Source: an uncultured Akkermansia sp. (lineage in GTDB: Bacteria; Verrucomicrobiota; Verrucomicrobiia; Verrucomicrobiales; Akkermansiaceae). From it: a stretch of 53,964 nt of DNA. The notes beneath the pieces are model-generated. The model saw only the letters and a program-made list of their open reading frames with translations, was not told the origin of the DNA and did not search any database. Both the position numbers and the translations under genes were made by a program. Of this stretch, positions 1 through 9,465 are shown piece after piece. Location: the NCBI GenBank assembly GCA_947589345.1, contig CANQAC010000010.1, positions 1-53,964 of the forward strand, in the 5' to 3' direction. Position 1 is the stretch's first letter. The number at the start of each line of letters is the position of its first letter.

Positions 1-105
1 GATTTGCCCAAAAATCGCCAACTCCTGCTATCATCATGCTTCCCTCCCATGAAATATATTTTCTTGGGACGGATGTGAGCGGGGTGCAAAACTCATAAGA
101 AGGAC

Positions 106-135
106 TTGACATATTGCACAAAGAGCTGTTACACT
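106..135 (+). promoter_or_regulatory. sigma70-type promoter of the U32-like/metK operon
   Basis: TTGACA at 106-111 is followed by an 18-nt spacer and TACACT at 130-135, preceded by an extended -10 TG (TGTTACACT). The expected transcription start is near 142, so an ATG at 138 would lie upstream of it. The ATG at 147 would give a leader of about five bases. Confidence 0.7.
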
Positions 136-137
136 AG

Positions 138-1115
138 ATGGGTAAAATGGGAGTGGCGTCATCATATGTGAATCCCTCTTGGCCGGGAGCGGAGTGGGAC
201 GTCTCGGGAGCGTTTGTAAACGATCGCGAGTTGTTGGCTTTCTTTGATTTTTGTAAGGAAAAATTAGGATACGAACCTTTTCACATGGTACACGGAGCTC
301 CTCTTTGTACGTGGAACAGCGGACGGGTCCTCAAACAGCTCTTACGGGAAGCGGAGGAATTGAGAGCAGCGGGACTGGAGTACGAGAAACGCAACATAGC
401 CGTGTACCTTACTTTTTCTAACCTGCTGCTCAAAGAGGAACACTTGAACGATGCATTGTGCAATGCTTTATGTACATTTTTCTCGCGCCACAACCCCACG
501 GGACGCAATGGAGTGATCATAGGCTCCGACCTCTTGCTCGAGTACTTGCGCGATAAGTTCCCGAAGCTGCGTTGTATCTCAAGCATTCTTAATATCGTTC
601 AAAAGAAGGGCAAAGGCAAGTTGGACGTGTATCTCGAATTAGCCGACAAGTACGACGATGTGATGGTTCATCCGGATGATGTACTCGACTATGATTTGTT
701 GAAAAGGTTAGGAGCCCCCCCCCGTTACATATTGCTTATCAACGAGTATTGTATAAGGAACTGCCCGTTGCGTGGGTTTCATTATCGTTCGCTTTCCGAA
801 AATGCGCTCAATTTTTTAGGCTACGATGGTCGCGAGTTCGACAAGCGACAGGCTACCAATGGCTGTCGCGAGCTGGAAAAAATGCTCACCACGGAGCGCT
901 ACGGAGTGTTGGCGCTCAATACTCCCGAGATACGGAGACTCTACGATATGGGTTTTCGCCATTTCAAACTGCAGGGACGGGGACATACCAATGCGTCCTC
1001 CATTATATTCGATCTGATGCGCTTGACTTGGCGCAACGATGCAGCCAACGAGAACCGCATGCATACCATAAGTCAGCGTTTTTTGGAATCTCTTCGTGCC
1101 CCTGTTCCCTCATGA
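138..1115 (+). CDS. U32-like (TIM-barrel type) protein, Cys-containing paralogue
   Basis: The 325-residue protein has no signal peptide. Conserved-looking blocks are GAPLCTW (residues 54-59), NPTGRN (119-124), VMVHPDDVLDYD (175-186) and a late NEYCIRNCPLRGFHY block with C205 and C209. The pattern of a barrel strand ending in Asn followed by CxxxCP and a His resembles the Fe-S containing U32 peptidase/hydroxylase group (UbiU, UbiV, RlhA type), but I recognise the resemblance, not the exact family. The next gene is a clear paralogue and overlaps by four bases (ATGA), and metK follows, so the three are probably co-translated. The start is either ATG 138 or ATG 147. The upstream promoter favours 147, since 138 lies before the predicted transcription start. 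A run of nine C lies at about 715-723 inside the gene. The function is unknown. Confidence 0.6.
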   Translation: MGKMGVASSYVNPSWPGAEWDVSGAFVNDRELLAFFDFCKEKLGYEPFHMVHGAPLCTWNSGRVLKQLLREAEELRAAGLEYEKRNIAVYLTFSNLLLKEEHLNDALCNALCTFFSRHNPTGRNGVIIGSDLLLEYLRDKFPKLRCISSILNIVQKKGKGKLDVYLELADKYDDVMVHPDDVLDYDLLKRLGAPPRYILLINEYCIRNCPLRGFHYRSLSENALNFLGYDGREFDKRQATNGCRELEKMLTTERYGVLALNTPEIRRLYDMGFRHFKLQGRGHTNASSIIFDLMRLTWRNDAANENRMHTISQRFLESLRAPVPS

Positions 1116-2134
1116 GTGATATGGATGAGAAACAACCTGTGCCGCTTGATTATTTCTTGAGCCACCATATGCCTCAGGCGAGTTGGATGGTGGGGGGCGC
1201 TTTTCGGTTTGACGTGCATCTATTGACATTGCTCAGCTATTTGTCTTCGTATTTTCCTCCTCGTCGAGTAGCTCGAGTGGTAGGGGCTCCGCCGTGCGCT
1301 TGGTCGTTGGATATGGTTGGGGCGAGAGCCCCGATGACGCCGCAGGCATGTATTAACATACTGGCGAGTTACGCACAGGATAAAGTCGGCGTGGTCTTGT
1401 TATTTGATAACCCGCAAGTATCCAAGGAGAGTCTGGAGGATGCTTTTGCGCACTGGCTCATCCAAGAGTTGCTCAAAAAGAGTAACAACCCTACAGGAAG
1501 GAACGCCGTGTGTGTGGCGGATGATGTCTTGGCTCAGGCGTTACGCAGCCGCTACAGCAAGTTGAATATTCTTTGCCACGTGAACCGGCACGTGCTGACA
1601 AACGATAAACGTACGCCCGAATATTACATCAAGCTTACAGAACTATATCAGCAGATCATGCTTCATCCGCGTGATGCCGTGCAAAAACAACTCATCACTC
1701 GCCTGAAATACCCGGAGCGATACATTGCGGTGCTCAATGACCCGGTACCGAGACGCTATCCAACGCGTCGCGAGTTGGTAACGTTGGCCGCACAGATGAG
1801 ACGCAATCCGTACGACTACACCATCACCGAGAGCATGCGCCGCTTGCAGCAACGCACAGGGTATTACACTGATGAGGATACCTGTAACCTGACTGAGTGC
1901 GAGGAAAGAGCGTTATATGAGGCGGGAGTGAGACACTATGCCATACAGGCTCAGATGATCAGGAATGAGATTACGCTGTGGTGGGATATGTTTTACCACA
2001 TGCTGCGTGCGGCACCAGAGCATACCAATAAAGCGGCGTTGGTGATGTCTGCTGCCATGGCGAGCATAAGGGAGAATCCGGATCGAGTTCCCGGAGGCTT
2101 GGGGCTTTTTTCACTGACTAACGAATTAGATTGA
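1112..2134 (+). CDS. U32-like paralogue lacking the CxxxC pair
   Basis: ATG 1112 overlaps the stop of the preceding gene as ATGA, giving 340 residues. The reading frame stays open upstream to 749, but that part lies inside the first gene and is not needed. Blocks shared with the upstream protein are GAPPCAW (about 58-64), NNPTGRNAV (125-133), IMLHPRDAV (182-190) and a block at about 209-217 that aligns with NEYCIRNCP. There this copy reads NDPVPRRYP, so both Cys are replaced (Val and Tyr). It is therefore likely a diverged partner that cannot bind the same cofactor. UbiU and UbiV form a heterodimer of two U32 paralogues, so a complex with the first product is a reasonable inference. In contrast to UbiU/UbiV, only one partner would keep the Cys pair. 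The stop lies two bases before the metK ATG. Confidence 0.6.
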   Translation: MSDMDEKQPVPLDYFLSHHMPQASWMVGGAFRFDVHLLTLLSYLSSYFPPRRVARVVGAPPCAWSLDMVGARAPMTPQACINILASYAQDKVGVVLLFDNPQVSKESLEDAFAHWLIQELLKKSNNPTGRNAVCVADDVLAQALRSRYSKLNILCHVNRHVLTNDKRTPEYYIKLTELYQQIMLHPRDAVQKQLITRLKYPERYIAVLNDPVPRRYPTRRELVTLAAQMRRNPYDYTITESMRRLQQRTGYYTDEDTCNLTECEERALYEAGVRHYAIQAQMIRNEITLWWDMFYHMLRAAPEHTNKAALVMSAAMASIRENPDRVPGGLGLFSLTNELD

Positions 2135-2136
2135 GC

Positions 2137-3309
2137 ATGAATATACCGCATTTGTTTACTTCGGAATCTGTGGGGGAGGGACATCCTGATAAAGTGGCGG
2201 ATTTGATTTCCGACACAATACTGGATGCGTGTCTGGATCAAGATTCAGCCAGCCGAGTGGCGTGTGAGACACTGGTGAAGGACAATCACGTCGTGCTGGC
2301 GGGAGAAATCTCGACTCGCGCAAATCTCGATTATGAGCGTATCGTGAGAGACACCATTCGAGAAATAGGATATCGTTCCCCGGCGGATGATGATGTGTTT
2401 TATGCGGACGGAGTGGAGGTGCTTAATTTTCTGTCTGAACAGAGTCCGGATATAGCACAGGGGGTGGATGCCAGCGCGGCAGAGGGAAAAGAGGGCTCTG
2501 AACAGGGAGCCGGAGACCAGGGGATTATGTTTGGCTACGCTACAGATGAGACTCCTGAAATGATGCCTGCACCGGTGATGTATGCGCACCGTATCATGCG
2601 GGAGCTTGCACGCGCTCGCCACGCCGGAGAGGTGACGTGGCTTCGTCCGGACAGTAAGAGTCAGGTAGCGGTGGTGTATGGTGCGGATGGGCGTCCGGAG
2701 CGTATTATGAATGTCGTGGTGAGTACCCAACATACAGAGAATGTAAGTTTGGCAGAAATACGCGAGTATTGCACGGCTTTAGTAAAACGTGTGCTGCCCA
2801 TGGAGTTGCTTCGGGATGATACCGAGTACTTTATTAACCCCACGGGTCGCTTTGTCATTGGCGGACCACATGGAGATACCGGCCTCACGGGACGTAAAAT
2901 TATCGTGGATACATATGGAGGTATGGGGAGGCATGGCGGTGGGGCTTTTTCCGGCAAGGATTGCAGCAAGGTGGATCGCTCCGGGGCGTACATGTGCCGC
3001 TGGGTCGCTAAGCATGTGGTGGCGGCTGGTCTGGCGCACCGCTGTGAACTCCAGGTTGGCTACGCGATAGGGAAAGCCGATCCGGTGTCTATCATGATTG
3101 ATGTGGATACATTTGGCACGGCCAAGGTGAGTGAGGAGGAGATTATCCGTCGTGTACGGTCCTCTTTTTCCTTTAAGCCCGCGGATATGGAAAAGACCCT
3201 CGGACTAAGGCGACCAATTTTTCGGAAGTCGACAAACTATGGTCACTTCACGAAACCGGAACTGCCATGGGAGCAACTCGACCCGACGAAATTAGAGGCT
3301 CTTAAATAA
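2137..3309 (+). CDS. metK: S-adenosylmethionine synthetase
   Basis: The enzyme makes S-adenosylmethionine from methionine and ATP in the cytosol, the main methyl donor and the precursor for radical-SAM enzymes such as LipA, also encoded in this window. The family motifs are in order: GEGHPDK near the N-terminus, [12 protein letters not shown] in the middle, [13 protein letters not shown] and the P-loop-like [16 protein letters not shown] in the last third. The length of 390 residues is normal. ATG 2137 is preferred over TTG 2131 because it gives the usual [16 protein letters not shown] start and lies two bases after the upstream stop. No clear Shine-Dalgarno sequence is present, consistent with coupling to the two U32-like genes. 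The next gene is convergent. No strong terminator is visible in the 31-base gap. Confidence 0.95.
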   Translation: MNIPHLFTSESVGEGHPDKVADLISDTILDACLDQDSASRVACETLVKDNHVVLAGEISTRANLDYERIVRDTIREIGYRSPADDDVFYADGVEVLNFLSEQSPDIAQGVDASAAEGKEGSEQGAGDQGIMFGYATDETPEMMPAPVMYAHRIMRELARARHAGEVTWLRPDSKSQVAVVYGADGRPERIMNVVVSTQHTENVSLAEIREYCTALVKRVLPMELLRDDTEYFINPTGRFVIGGPHGDTGLTGRKIIVDTYGGMGRHGGGAFSGKDCSKVDRSGAYMCRWVAKHVVAAGLAHRCELQVGYAIGKADPVSIMIDVDTFGTAKVSEEEIIRRVRSSFSFKPADMEKTLGLRRPIFRKSTNYGHFTKPELPWEQLDPTKLEALK

Positions 3310-3340
3310 CTGTTTATCACATACCGTTGTGCGGTGGAAG

Positions 3341-4468
3341 CTAGCGTCTCCGGTTGCTGCGTCTGCTCCGGCGTTTGTCGGATGCCTTGTCTGGCTTGTT
3401 TTCGGGCGTCGAGGCCTTGGGTTTGGATGAATCCTTTTTTGGGGTGATTTTTCTTGGAACAGAGGGGGCAACGGGCATCGTTGCTGCCGGTGAGGTGGCG
3501 CGCGTGTAGTTTAGAATACCGCGCACGAGTGCGTCCGCCAGCCGTGTGCGGTATTCAGGTGAGGAAAGTGCAATCGCTTCTTTTGTATTGCTCGCGTATC
3601 CTAACTCGATCGATACGGCTGGCATATTTATTGAACTGAGCAGACTATAGTGGGTGTGGCAGCAGCCGCCTCCTGAGGATTGCGTTTCGCTGCTGAGTGT
3701 GTACTGTAAAGCGTACGCTAAAGCAGCATTCTTACACGCAAATGCGTTGCCGGGACGTTCGTTTTGATCCACGGGCGATGGTGTGAGTATGCACGCTGTA
3801 GGTCCCATTTTCTCTGCGTTGGAACTGTTGAGGTGCAAGCTGACAAAGATGGCGTTCGGCACCTTATTGGCTAAATCCACTCGTTGGCGGTCAGAAAGGA
3901 AGTAGTCTCCGGTTCGAGTGAGGAAACACTGGACACCATTTTTCTCCAGTTCCGTTTGAAGAGCTTGAGCAACTTGAAGAGTAATCTGAGCCTCACTGCT
4001 CGCAGCACAAGCCACTCCGGTATCGTGTCCGCCGTGAGCTGCGTCAATAACGACTGTATCTACCTGAGTACGGTTGGATAGGTAGAGCGGACGCAAAACA
4101 GGATCAATCCAGTACACCCAGTCATCGCGAGAAATAAGAAGTTTTCCCGCTTTATTGCGCATGAGAGGACGCGAGAGCGTGATATCTACCCCGTTAATTC
4201 GTAATTCTCTTGCGCCGGGTCCGAACTCAATGGAGGTGTCGTCGTGCGCCAACGTGTAAGTGCCTTTGCGTGCCGAACGAAAGTCTTCCGTCAGCTTATA
4301 GAAGCTTCTCAATTCGTCCACGGTTTGGTAAAAAACACCTGGCGGGCTTTCAGCCGGTACCCATGATGGTAGCGAATCACTGTCAGCAGCGCAGGAGGAG
4401 GCGAAAGCAACAGAGATGAACAGGGTGTTGCAAAAGCGGGCTAAGCCCCGATGTGAAGAGAACAACAT
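3341..4468 (-). CDS. N-acetylmuramoyl-L-alanine amidase (Amidase_3), basic-tailed
   Basis: This is a zinc amidase that cuts the bond between MurNAc and the stem peptide, acting in the periplasm. An N-terminal hydrophobic segment ending near a Cys (FASSC, about 26) looks like a signal peptide, perhaps a lipoprotein one. A degenerate N-terminal domain (about 35-135) precedes the catalytic domain. The metal ligands are visible: H145 in DAAHGG, E159 and H212 in SLHLNS, with catalytic E288 in SIELGYASN. The C-terminal 50 residues are Lys/Arg/Ser-rich and end in RRSRRSNRRR, suggesting a disordered tail that binds an anionic surface. It lies 21 bases after its upstream paralogue in the same operon and shares its domain order, so the pair is a tandem duplication. 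Confidence 0.88.
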   Translation of the reverse strand: MLFSSHRGLARFCNTLFISVAFASSCAADSDSLPSWVPAESPPGVFYQTVDELRSFYKLTEDFRSARKGTYTLAHDDTSIEFGPGARELRINGVDITLSRPLMRNKAGKLLISRDDWVYWIDPVLRPLYLSNRTQVDTVVIDAAHGGHDTGVACAASSEAQITLQVAQALQTELEKNGVQCFLTRTGDYFLSDRQRVDLANKVPNAIFVSLHLNSSNAEKMGPTACILTPSPVDQNERPGNAFACKNAALAYALQYTLSSETQSSGGGCCHTHYSLLSSINMPAVSIELGYASNTKEAIALSSPEYRTRLADALVRGILNYTRATSPAATMPVAPSVPRKITPKKDSSKPKASTPENKPDKASDKRRSRRSNRRR

Positions 4469-4489
4469 GGAGGTGTAAAGAATGAAGCG

Positions 4490-5563
4490 CTAGCGAGAAG
4501 ACGTGCCACGTGTATGGGGAATATAGCCGGAATGCAGCGAGCCTGCTCGAGTAGAACCGCTGCCGGATCGTCTGTAAGAGGCAGGACGGTTTTTCGTATT
4601 GGATGTGTAGCGAACTATGCCATCGCAAATACACTGAGCAAGCATATCCTGGTAACGATCAGAACTAATTTTAGCGCCCTCTTGCGGGTTCGTCACAAAC
4701 CCCCCCTCAAAGAGGATGGCCGGGCGTTTGATCGTGCATAGCACGGAAAAACGTGCGCGCTGGATGCCACGATCGATCGCCCCTGTTTTCTTAATGGAGT
4801 GGCTGTGTACAGCTGTCGCCAGTGCGATATTTTCGCTATCCTGATTATTGCCGGCCAAGTCTTCGGTGCGGCGTGTACGAGCGAAAGGAGACGTGGTGCC
4901 ATGCGGCGCCAAAGTAAAGGTTTCAATACCGGAGGCTGCACGCCCCCCTGAGTTATGATGCAAACTCACAAATATGCAATCCGGCGTGCGATTCGCTATC
5001 GCCACTCGCTCACCAAGAGTAAGGAAAAAGTCGCGGTCGCGAGTCATGACAACCTTGAAGCCGGAAGCTTCAAGCTTGCGACGTACTTTTAGTCCGAGGG
5101 CCAGATTACAGTCCTTTTCACGCGCGTAACGACTCACAGCTCCAGCATCATGTCCACCGTGGCCAGGATCCAATACGACAGTAGTAATATTCCCGGATTT
5201 TGCGAGACGTGGTCGCAGCACAGGATCTACTAGTTTATTCATATCAATGGTGGAGATAAGCAGCGCGCCCTCAGCGGAAATCACGGGGTAAGAAAGGATG
5301 TAGCGGTAGTTGTTGACGTAAAAATCTTGTTTGGACGGACAGAGGGAAACTGTTCGATCTCCGGCGCCGTATGAAACAAACCCCGGGTGACCTGTCCTTT
5401 TCGTAAAACCGTAAAAGCGCCAGACGTCATCCAATTTGACATAATCGACACCACGTACGGAGACCAACTCCCACTTTCCCAGTGAAGCAGCATGGAGATG
5501 CCCAACGATGGATAGCGTTGACAAGGCAAGCATAAGCAGATGTATGCGGAGCAAATGTATCAT
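4490..5563 (-). CDS. N-acetylmuramoyl-L-alanine amidase (Amidase_3)
   Basis: This is a paralogue of the next gene downstream and also a periplasmic peptidoglycan amidase. The frame is open to 5623, but ATG 5563 gives a proper signal peptide (MIHLLRIHLLMLALSTLSIV, cut near HAAS) and is preferred. The N-terminal domain (about 28-125) resembles that of its neighbour. The catalytic domain starts at TTVVLDPGHGGHDAGA. Zinc ligands are H135, E149 and H202 (SLHHNSGG), and the catalytic Glu is E286 (ILFEGGFVTN). The C-terminus is Ser/Gly/Arg-rich but less basic than that of the downstream copy. All catalytic residues are kept in both copies, so the duplication probably gives two active enzymes with different targeting. 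Confidence 0.88.
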   Translation of the reverse strand: MIHLLRIHLLMLALSTLSIVGHLHAASLGKWELVSVRGVDYVKLDDVWRFYGFTKRTGHPGFVSYGAGDRTVSLCPSKQDFYVNNYRYILSYPVISAEGALLISTIDMNKLVDPVLRPRLAKSGNITTVVLDPGHGGHDAGAVSRYAREKDCNLALGLKVRRKLEASGFKVVMTRDRDFFLTLGERVAIANRTPDCIFVSLHHNSGGRAASGIETFTLAPHGTTSPFARTRRTEDLAGNNQDSENIALATAVHSHSIKKTGAIDRGIQRARFSVLCTIKRPAILFEGGFVTNPQEGAKISSDRYQDMLAQCICDGIVRYTSNTKNRPASYRRSGSGSTRAGSLHSGYIPHTRGTSSR

Positions 5564-5713
5564 GCCGATAATGGGAAAGTGAGTAGCCGTCGTTTTCGCC
5601 TGCCATTCTACCACGATGCTCATGGAAGTCTCAAGGTAAAAAATGGCGCGTCAATGGCAAAGGTCAGTGAAAGATGACGCGGCTGAGTAGAGAGTGTGGC
5701 GGGGAAGGGAGCG

Positions 5714-6517
5714 TTAATTTAGTTGCAGCGTTTCTAAAAATTGCTGCGTATTTTGGAATTGAAGGAAAGTTTTGAGATGAGAGTTTTCTAAAAGATTGAC
5801 AAAGCGTTTTTCGTGTACAAGAGTGCGCAACCCTTGGTCACGAAAGAGCTCTAAAAATCGGGAAGGATGTGGGATTCCTGAGTGTTCCAAACACGTGTGG
5901 TAGAATTGTTCCATCTGGTCATCAGGCAAGGTGCAGCCGTACGCAACAAGACAGGCCAATTTTGTTTGCGCCTGGTCATCCATGGGGTTAAACTTGAGAA
6001 TCCAGGAAGTTGCGGGAGATTTGCGCAATGCATTTTGAAGCCGCGAGGCCCAAGGGAGTGTAGGAATGGAATCGGCTGTTGCTGAGGCTCGATCGTGATA
6101 AAAGCTGATGCGTGATACATCCCCGTAGTATGAGATGCCCAACATGGCCAACCATACCATGAGTGCACACATAAGAGACGTTGTAAGGATACCTCCCGTA
6201 GAAGCTCCCCCGCGCCGCCACGAAAAAAGTTGGGAGAACCAGTTCATGCCATGGAAGAAAACGGAAAAGATGAAGATAGCGGCTACCCATGCCAGAGCTT
6301 GAACCATCCAGGGTTGCGGGGAACTCGTGAGCAACGCCAACAGCGTAAAACCATTCTTTTGGATAAAAATCCATGCAGCGATGGCCGTGACGGCAGCTAT
6401 GGCAAGCAAAAGCATCTTGATCACCCCTTTGAGTAAAGAGAATATCACGATGGCGGCCAAGATACCTATCATGACAATAATGATGGTGGAAGAAGTCGAG
6501 AGTTCGGGCATGGTCAT
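5714..6517 (-). CDS. CvpA-like inner-membrane protein, unknown function
   Basis: The 267-residue protein has four hydrophobic segments in its first 130 residues (about 10-30, 33-50, 70-90 and 110-128) and a soluble C-terminal half with no motif I recognise. The topology of four helices followed by a loop recalls CvpA-family proteins, but the match is by layout only. ATG 6517 directly follows the stop TAA of the octahaem cytochrome (6518-6520), so the two genes should be translationally coupled. ATG 6511 is an alternative start. The location between a cytochrome and two amidases suggests an envelope role. Confidence 0.7.
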   Translation of the reverse strand: MTMPELSTSSTIIIVMIGILAAIVIFSLLKGVIKMLLLAIAAVTAIAAWIFIQKNGFTLLALLTSSPQPWMVQALAWVAAIFIFSVFFHGMNWFSQLFSWRRGGASTGGILTTSLMCALMVWLAMLGISYYGDVSRISFYHDRASATADSIPTLPWASRLQNALRKSPATSWILKFNPMDDQAQTKLACLVAYGCTLPDDQMEQFYHTCLEHSGIPHPSRFLELFRDQGLRTLVHEKRFVNLLENSHLKTFLQFQNTQQFLETLQLN

Positions 6518-8554
6518 TTATGGAGTTTGTGGTGAAAGAAGCGGAGTAAGAGAGGTTCGAGCACGGAGAGCGCCGGGGTGTTGAGGGTCGATCTCCAAAG
6601 CGCGATTAAGGACAGTGTGGGCGGCGGGGTACTGCCGCAGCTCAATAAGCACGAGGGCAAGTCGGTATTGTGCCTCGGCATTTTTAGGAGATTTTGCCGT
6701 GCAAGTGAGCAGCTGGTGCAAGGCCTCCGTGAGACGGTTTTGACGGGCCAGAAGGACAGCATAATCCATATAGGGCACGGGAGACGCAGGATCCAATTGG
6801 ATCGCACGGCGGTAAAGAGATTCTGCTTCATCGGCCCGACCCGCAGCCAGAGCGAGAGTGGCCAGTTGCATCGTGCCACTTGGTTGATCAGAGCGAAATT
6901 CGGCGGCAGAGCGAAGCTCTTTAATGGCGCTTGTTCCGCGGAGCAATTCTGGACACCGTGTAAGAAGACACCATGCTGCAGCCTGTCGCACGGCTCGAAT
7001 GGGATCGAGCAGCATAGGCAGAACATGATTGCCGGGGATGCTGGCTGCAGCCGTTCTGACCAACGCGTCCGGCTCGGCAGCAGCGCGTCGGGCAGCTTGT
7101 TGAATGGCTTGGGACGTGGGACAACGAGACAGATGTTCCAGGAGAGTGGCGCGCCACGCCGGCACGGGTTCATTCTGTAATGCTTGTAATAAGTCGGTGG
7201 CTTTTGCGTGCCCATGCATGGCGGCATGAATCGCTCGAATGCGTGGGCGGCGTTCTTCAACAATTTGGTGAGGTAAAGCGTGTGCCAAGACGCCTGCCGC
7301 CCAGGAATCGTTCATGTCCGTATGACACATGGTGCAGGCATTGGGGATGCCGAGTTCTGTACTGAGAACAGGGTCGGGTATGTTCAGTGAGTGATCACGG
7401 CGAGAGTCCCGTGCCATGAAGTTGGAAGGAGGCATGTGGCATTCCACGCAACGACCACCTATGGAGTGACGGTCGCACGTACCCGCCGGAGCCCCTTCCG
7501 AGAGTGGAGCCCGTTTGCCGTTAATTTCCTTGCCAGTGGCATGGCAACGCAAGCAGAGTGAATTGTCTTCCCACGGCAATATTGTGTCTCCACTATGGGG
7601 ATCATGGCAGTCCAGACAAGTGACCCCGGCTGTTCCCATACGACTAAGTCGAAAACCTGTTTCCACAAAAACCTCGTCCCGTTGCATTCCATTAGCGTAA
7701 AAGACGCTAGGCGCCACAGGAAGCTCCAAACGAAAGTGATTTTCAAATTTGTCACCGGCGCAAAAAAGGTCATCAAATACATCAGCTCTTGCGTGGCATG
7801 AGGCACAGTTTGCACTGATTTGCCGGGGAGTCAACTTGCGGCGTGTACGCTCCGCTAAGCAACCGTCCACAGAGTCAGGAGCGGCTGCTGCCGGGTGGCA
7901 TTGGATGCAGGTGACGCCCGGCTCTTTGAAAGAGGAGCGGTAGGCGTCTGCGTGACGATCGTACCGTTTGCGGTATCCTGTCATGTGACATGAGGCACAT
8001 TGAGAATTCCATGTCATACCGCGGCCCGTCCAATGTCCCCAATCGCCGGCTGTGCGTTCAGCAACACCTTCCTTGCGCAAGCGATTGTCATCTTCAAAAA
8101 TATCAAACCATTGTTGAGCGGATGGATCCCAAGCCGAGCTGAGTACCTGCTGCGCTCCTCGTTTTCCCGGTACCGTATATTGCACGAGTGGACTACGTCC
8201 TATGGCAGTGACGATGGGTAAGGATTGCTGCCCAGCGACAGGACGAACCAGATAGTTGCCTGATTCTTGATCCGAGAATAAAAGGGCCTCACCGTGTGCA
8301 TGAGACGTTTTTTGATGGAAAGCGACTCCATCCAAAGCTTGCTTTGGTAAGCGCGCCGCCCACGCGTGGTCGCTATTGGCCCACTGCTCAAATTGGCGCG
8401 GGTGACAAGCAGCGCATTGCATGGAGGTGGGTATGGCTGAACAATCCCAATGTGCGGAGAAGTCATCCTCGTCATCGCAACTTGTCGTCAGGAATGTCAA
8501 GCAACATAATACCGCACTCCACACCATTTGCCGCGTTTTCTGCTGCATGATCAC
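6518..8554 (-). CDS. octahaem c-type cytochrome with HEAT/TPR C-terminal half
   Basis: Eight CxxCH haem sites are visible, at about residues 47, 186, 216, 250, 313, 334, 369 and 407. None is CxxCK. The N-terminus has a hydrophobic segment ending LTTSC, a lipoprotein-like signal, which would anchor the protein at the periplasmic face of a membrane. After residue 430 come alpha-helical HEAT-like segments with regularly spaced Arg/Ala, and then about three TPR units (about 555-665), with signatures such as AEAQYRLALVLIELRQYPAA. This arrangement of a doubled-CxxCH cytochrome plus helical repeats is common in Planctomycetes and Verrucomicrobia, where most members have no known reaction. An electron-transfer role or small nitrogen/sulfur-compound reduction is possible but not shown. 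The GTG/ATG start region at 8554-8548 is not fully certain. Confidence 0.85.
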   Translation of the reverse strand: MIMQQKTRQMVWSAVLCCLTFLTTSCDDEDDFSAHWDCSAIPTSMQCAACHPRQFEQWANSDHAWAARLPKQALDGVAFHQKTSHAHGEALLFSDQESGNYLVRPVAGQQSLPIVTAIGRSPLVQYTVPGKRGAQQVLSSAWDPSAQQWFDIFEDDNRLRKEGVAERTAGDWGHWTGRGMTWNSQCASCHMTGYRKRYDRHADAYRSSFKEPGVTCIQCHPAAAAPDSVDGCLAERTRRKLTPRQISANCASCHARADVFDDLFCAGDKFENHFRLELPVAPSVFYANGMQRDEVFVETGFRLSRMGTAGVTCLDCHDPHSGDTILPWEDNSLCLRCHATGKEINGKRAPLSEGAPAGTCDRHSIGGRCVECHMPPSNFMARDSRRDHSLNIPDPVLSTELGIPNACTMCHTDMNDSWAAGVLAHALPHQIVEERRPRIRAIHAAMHGHAKATDLLQALQNEPVPAWRATLLEHLSRCPTSQAIQQAARRAAAEPDALVRTAAASIPGNHVLPMLLDPIRAVRQAAAWCLLTRCPELLRGTSAIKELRSAAEFRSDQPSGTMQLATLALAAGRADEAESLYRRAIQLDPASPVPYMDYAVLLARQNRLTEALHQLLTCTAKSPKNAEAQYRLALVLIELRQYPAAHTVLNRALEIDPQHPGALRARTSLTPLLSPQTP

Positions 8555-8581
8555 TGGGGACCGGTGGAGTGGATCGTGTGT

Positions 8582-9301
8582 TTAAATAAGTTCCTTGAGG
8601 CGTATCACCGTGGTACCAGGAACAGAGTAACGCGAACCGTCCGCACGGCGCAGAATCGGTGATCCATCCGATTCCACACCCACGAAGTAACCACAAAAGC
8701 GATCTGTATCGGTGATGGCTACCACGGGCTTGGATTCTCCCCATGCCGGTTCAAGCATGGGGGCTAGCGCATCCAGCCCGCCCTCGAGAAAGTAGTCGTA
8801 TGCCTCGGCCAGTGAATCCCCCAAGATGGTACGCAGTTTTGATACCTTGGGGCAGGAGGGGATGAGATCAGCCAAACGGGTTGCAGGATCCGGCATATCC
8901 TCATTGATATCCACGATGCTGTTAGTTACATTAATGCCTACGCCGATCGAAGCCATATCCGGCTTTGGACGTTCCACAAGGATACCGGCGAGTTTGGCTC
9001 GACCGACTAGGACGTCATTTGGCCAGCGCAGGCGCAAATTGGGTATATTAAAGGCACTCAGCGTGTCCATAATTGCCACTCCGGCAACGAGGGGAAGGAG
9101 CCCCCAATGGCGATTAGAATTCTTGGGTAGCGGTAAATTATAGGCTGCCCACAGACCGCCCGATTCTGCATACCACACGCGGTTGAACCGTCCCCGACCT
9201 TTTGTTTGACTCTGTGTGCTTACCACAGACCAAGCAGGCAAGTCCCGCGCTACATCAAGTGTAGATTCACATTTATCAAGTTCTTTAACATTCCATTTCA
9301 C
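8582..9301 (-). CDS. birA: biotin-[acetyl-CoA-carboxylase] ligase, monofunctional
   Basis: The enzyme attaches biotin to carboxyl carrier protein. Motifs are SQTKGRGRFNRVW (biotin/ATP loop), LRWPNDVLVGRAKLAGILVE (biotin binding) and ASIGVGINV, followed by a small C-terminal SH3-like domain. There is no N-terminal helix-turn-helix, so it is a class I ligase that should not act as a repressor. The start is GTG 9301. A purine-rich GGAGG lies one base upstream, too close for normal pairing. A weak TAGAAT -10-like box ends seven bases before the GTG, so leaderless initiation is possible, but no convincing -35 is seen. The cytochrome gene starts 27 bases downstream, so the two may be co-transcribed. 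Confidence 0.92.
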   Translation of the reverse strand: MKWNVKELDKCESTLDVARDLPAWSVVSTQSQTKGRGRFNRVWYAESGGLWAAYNLPLPKNSNRHWGLLPLVAGVAIMDTLSAFNIPNLRLRWPNDVLVGRAKLAGILVERPKPDMASIGVGINVTNSIVDINEDMPDPATRLADLIPSCPKVSKLRTILGDSLAEAYDYFLEGGLDALAPMLEPAWGESKPVVAITDTDRFCGYFVGVESDGSPILRRADGSRYSVPGTTVIRLKELI

Positions 9302-9388
9302 GCCTCCATTCTACAACAACCTGACCAACTCGTCCATCCAATATTTGCATTCAATTCAAGAAACTTGATATATCTGAGCAATGGTGCA

Positions 9389-9423
9389 GAAAAACCGCGG
9401 GCCGTGGAGGCACGCGGTTTTTC
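9389..9423 (-). terminator. rho-independent terminator after the AP2-like gene
   Basis: A perfect 11-bp inverted repeat, GAAAAACCGCG and CGCGGTTTTTC, surrounds a 13-base loop. Read on the minus strand the stem ends in a T run, 43 bases after the stop of the AP2-like gene. Because both arms contain A/T tracts it could also stop transcription on the plus strand. Confidence 0.75.
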
Positions 9424-9465
9424 AGGTGTACAGAAGAGCCGGAGAGGATTCCCGCTCGTGTGCGT

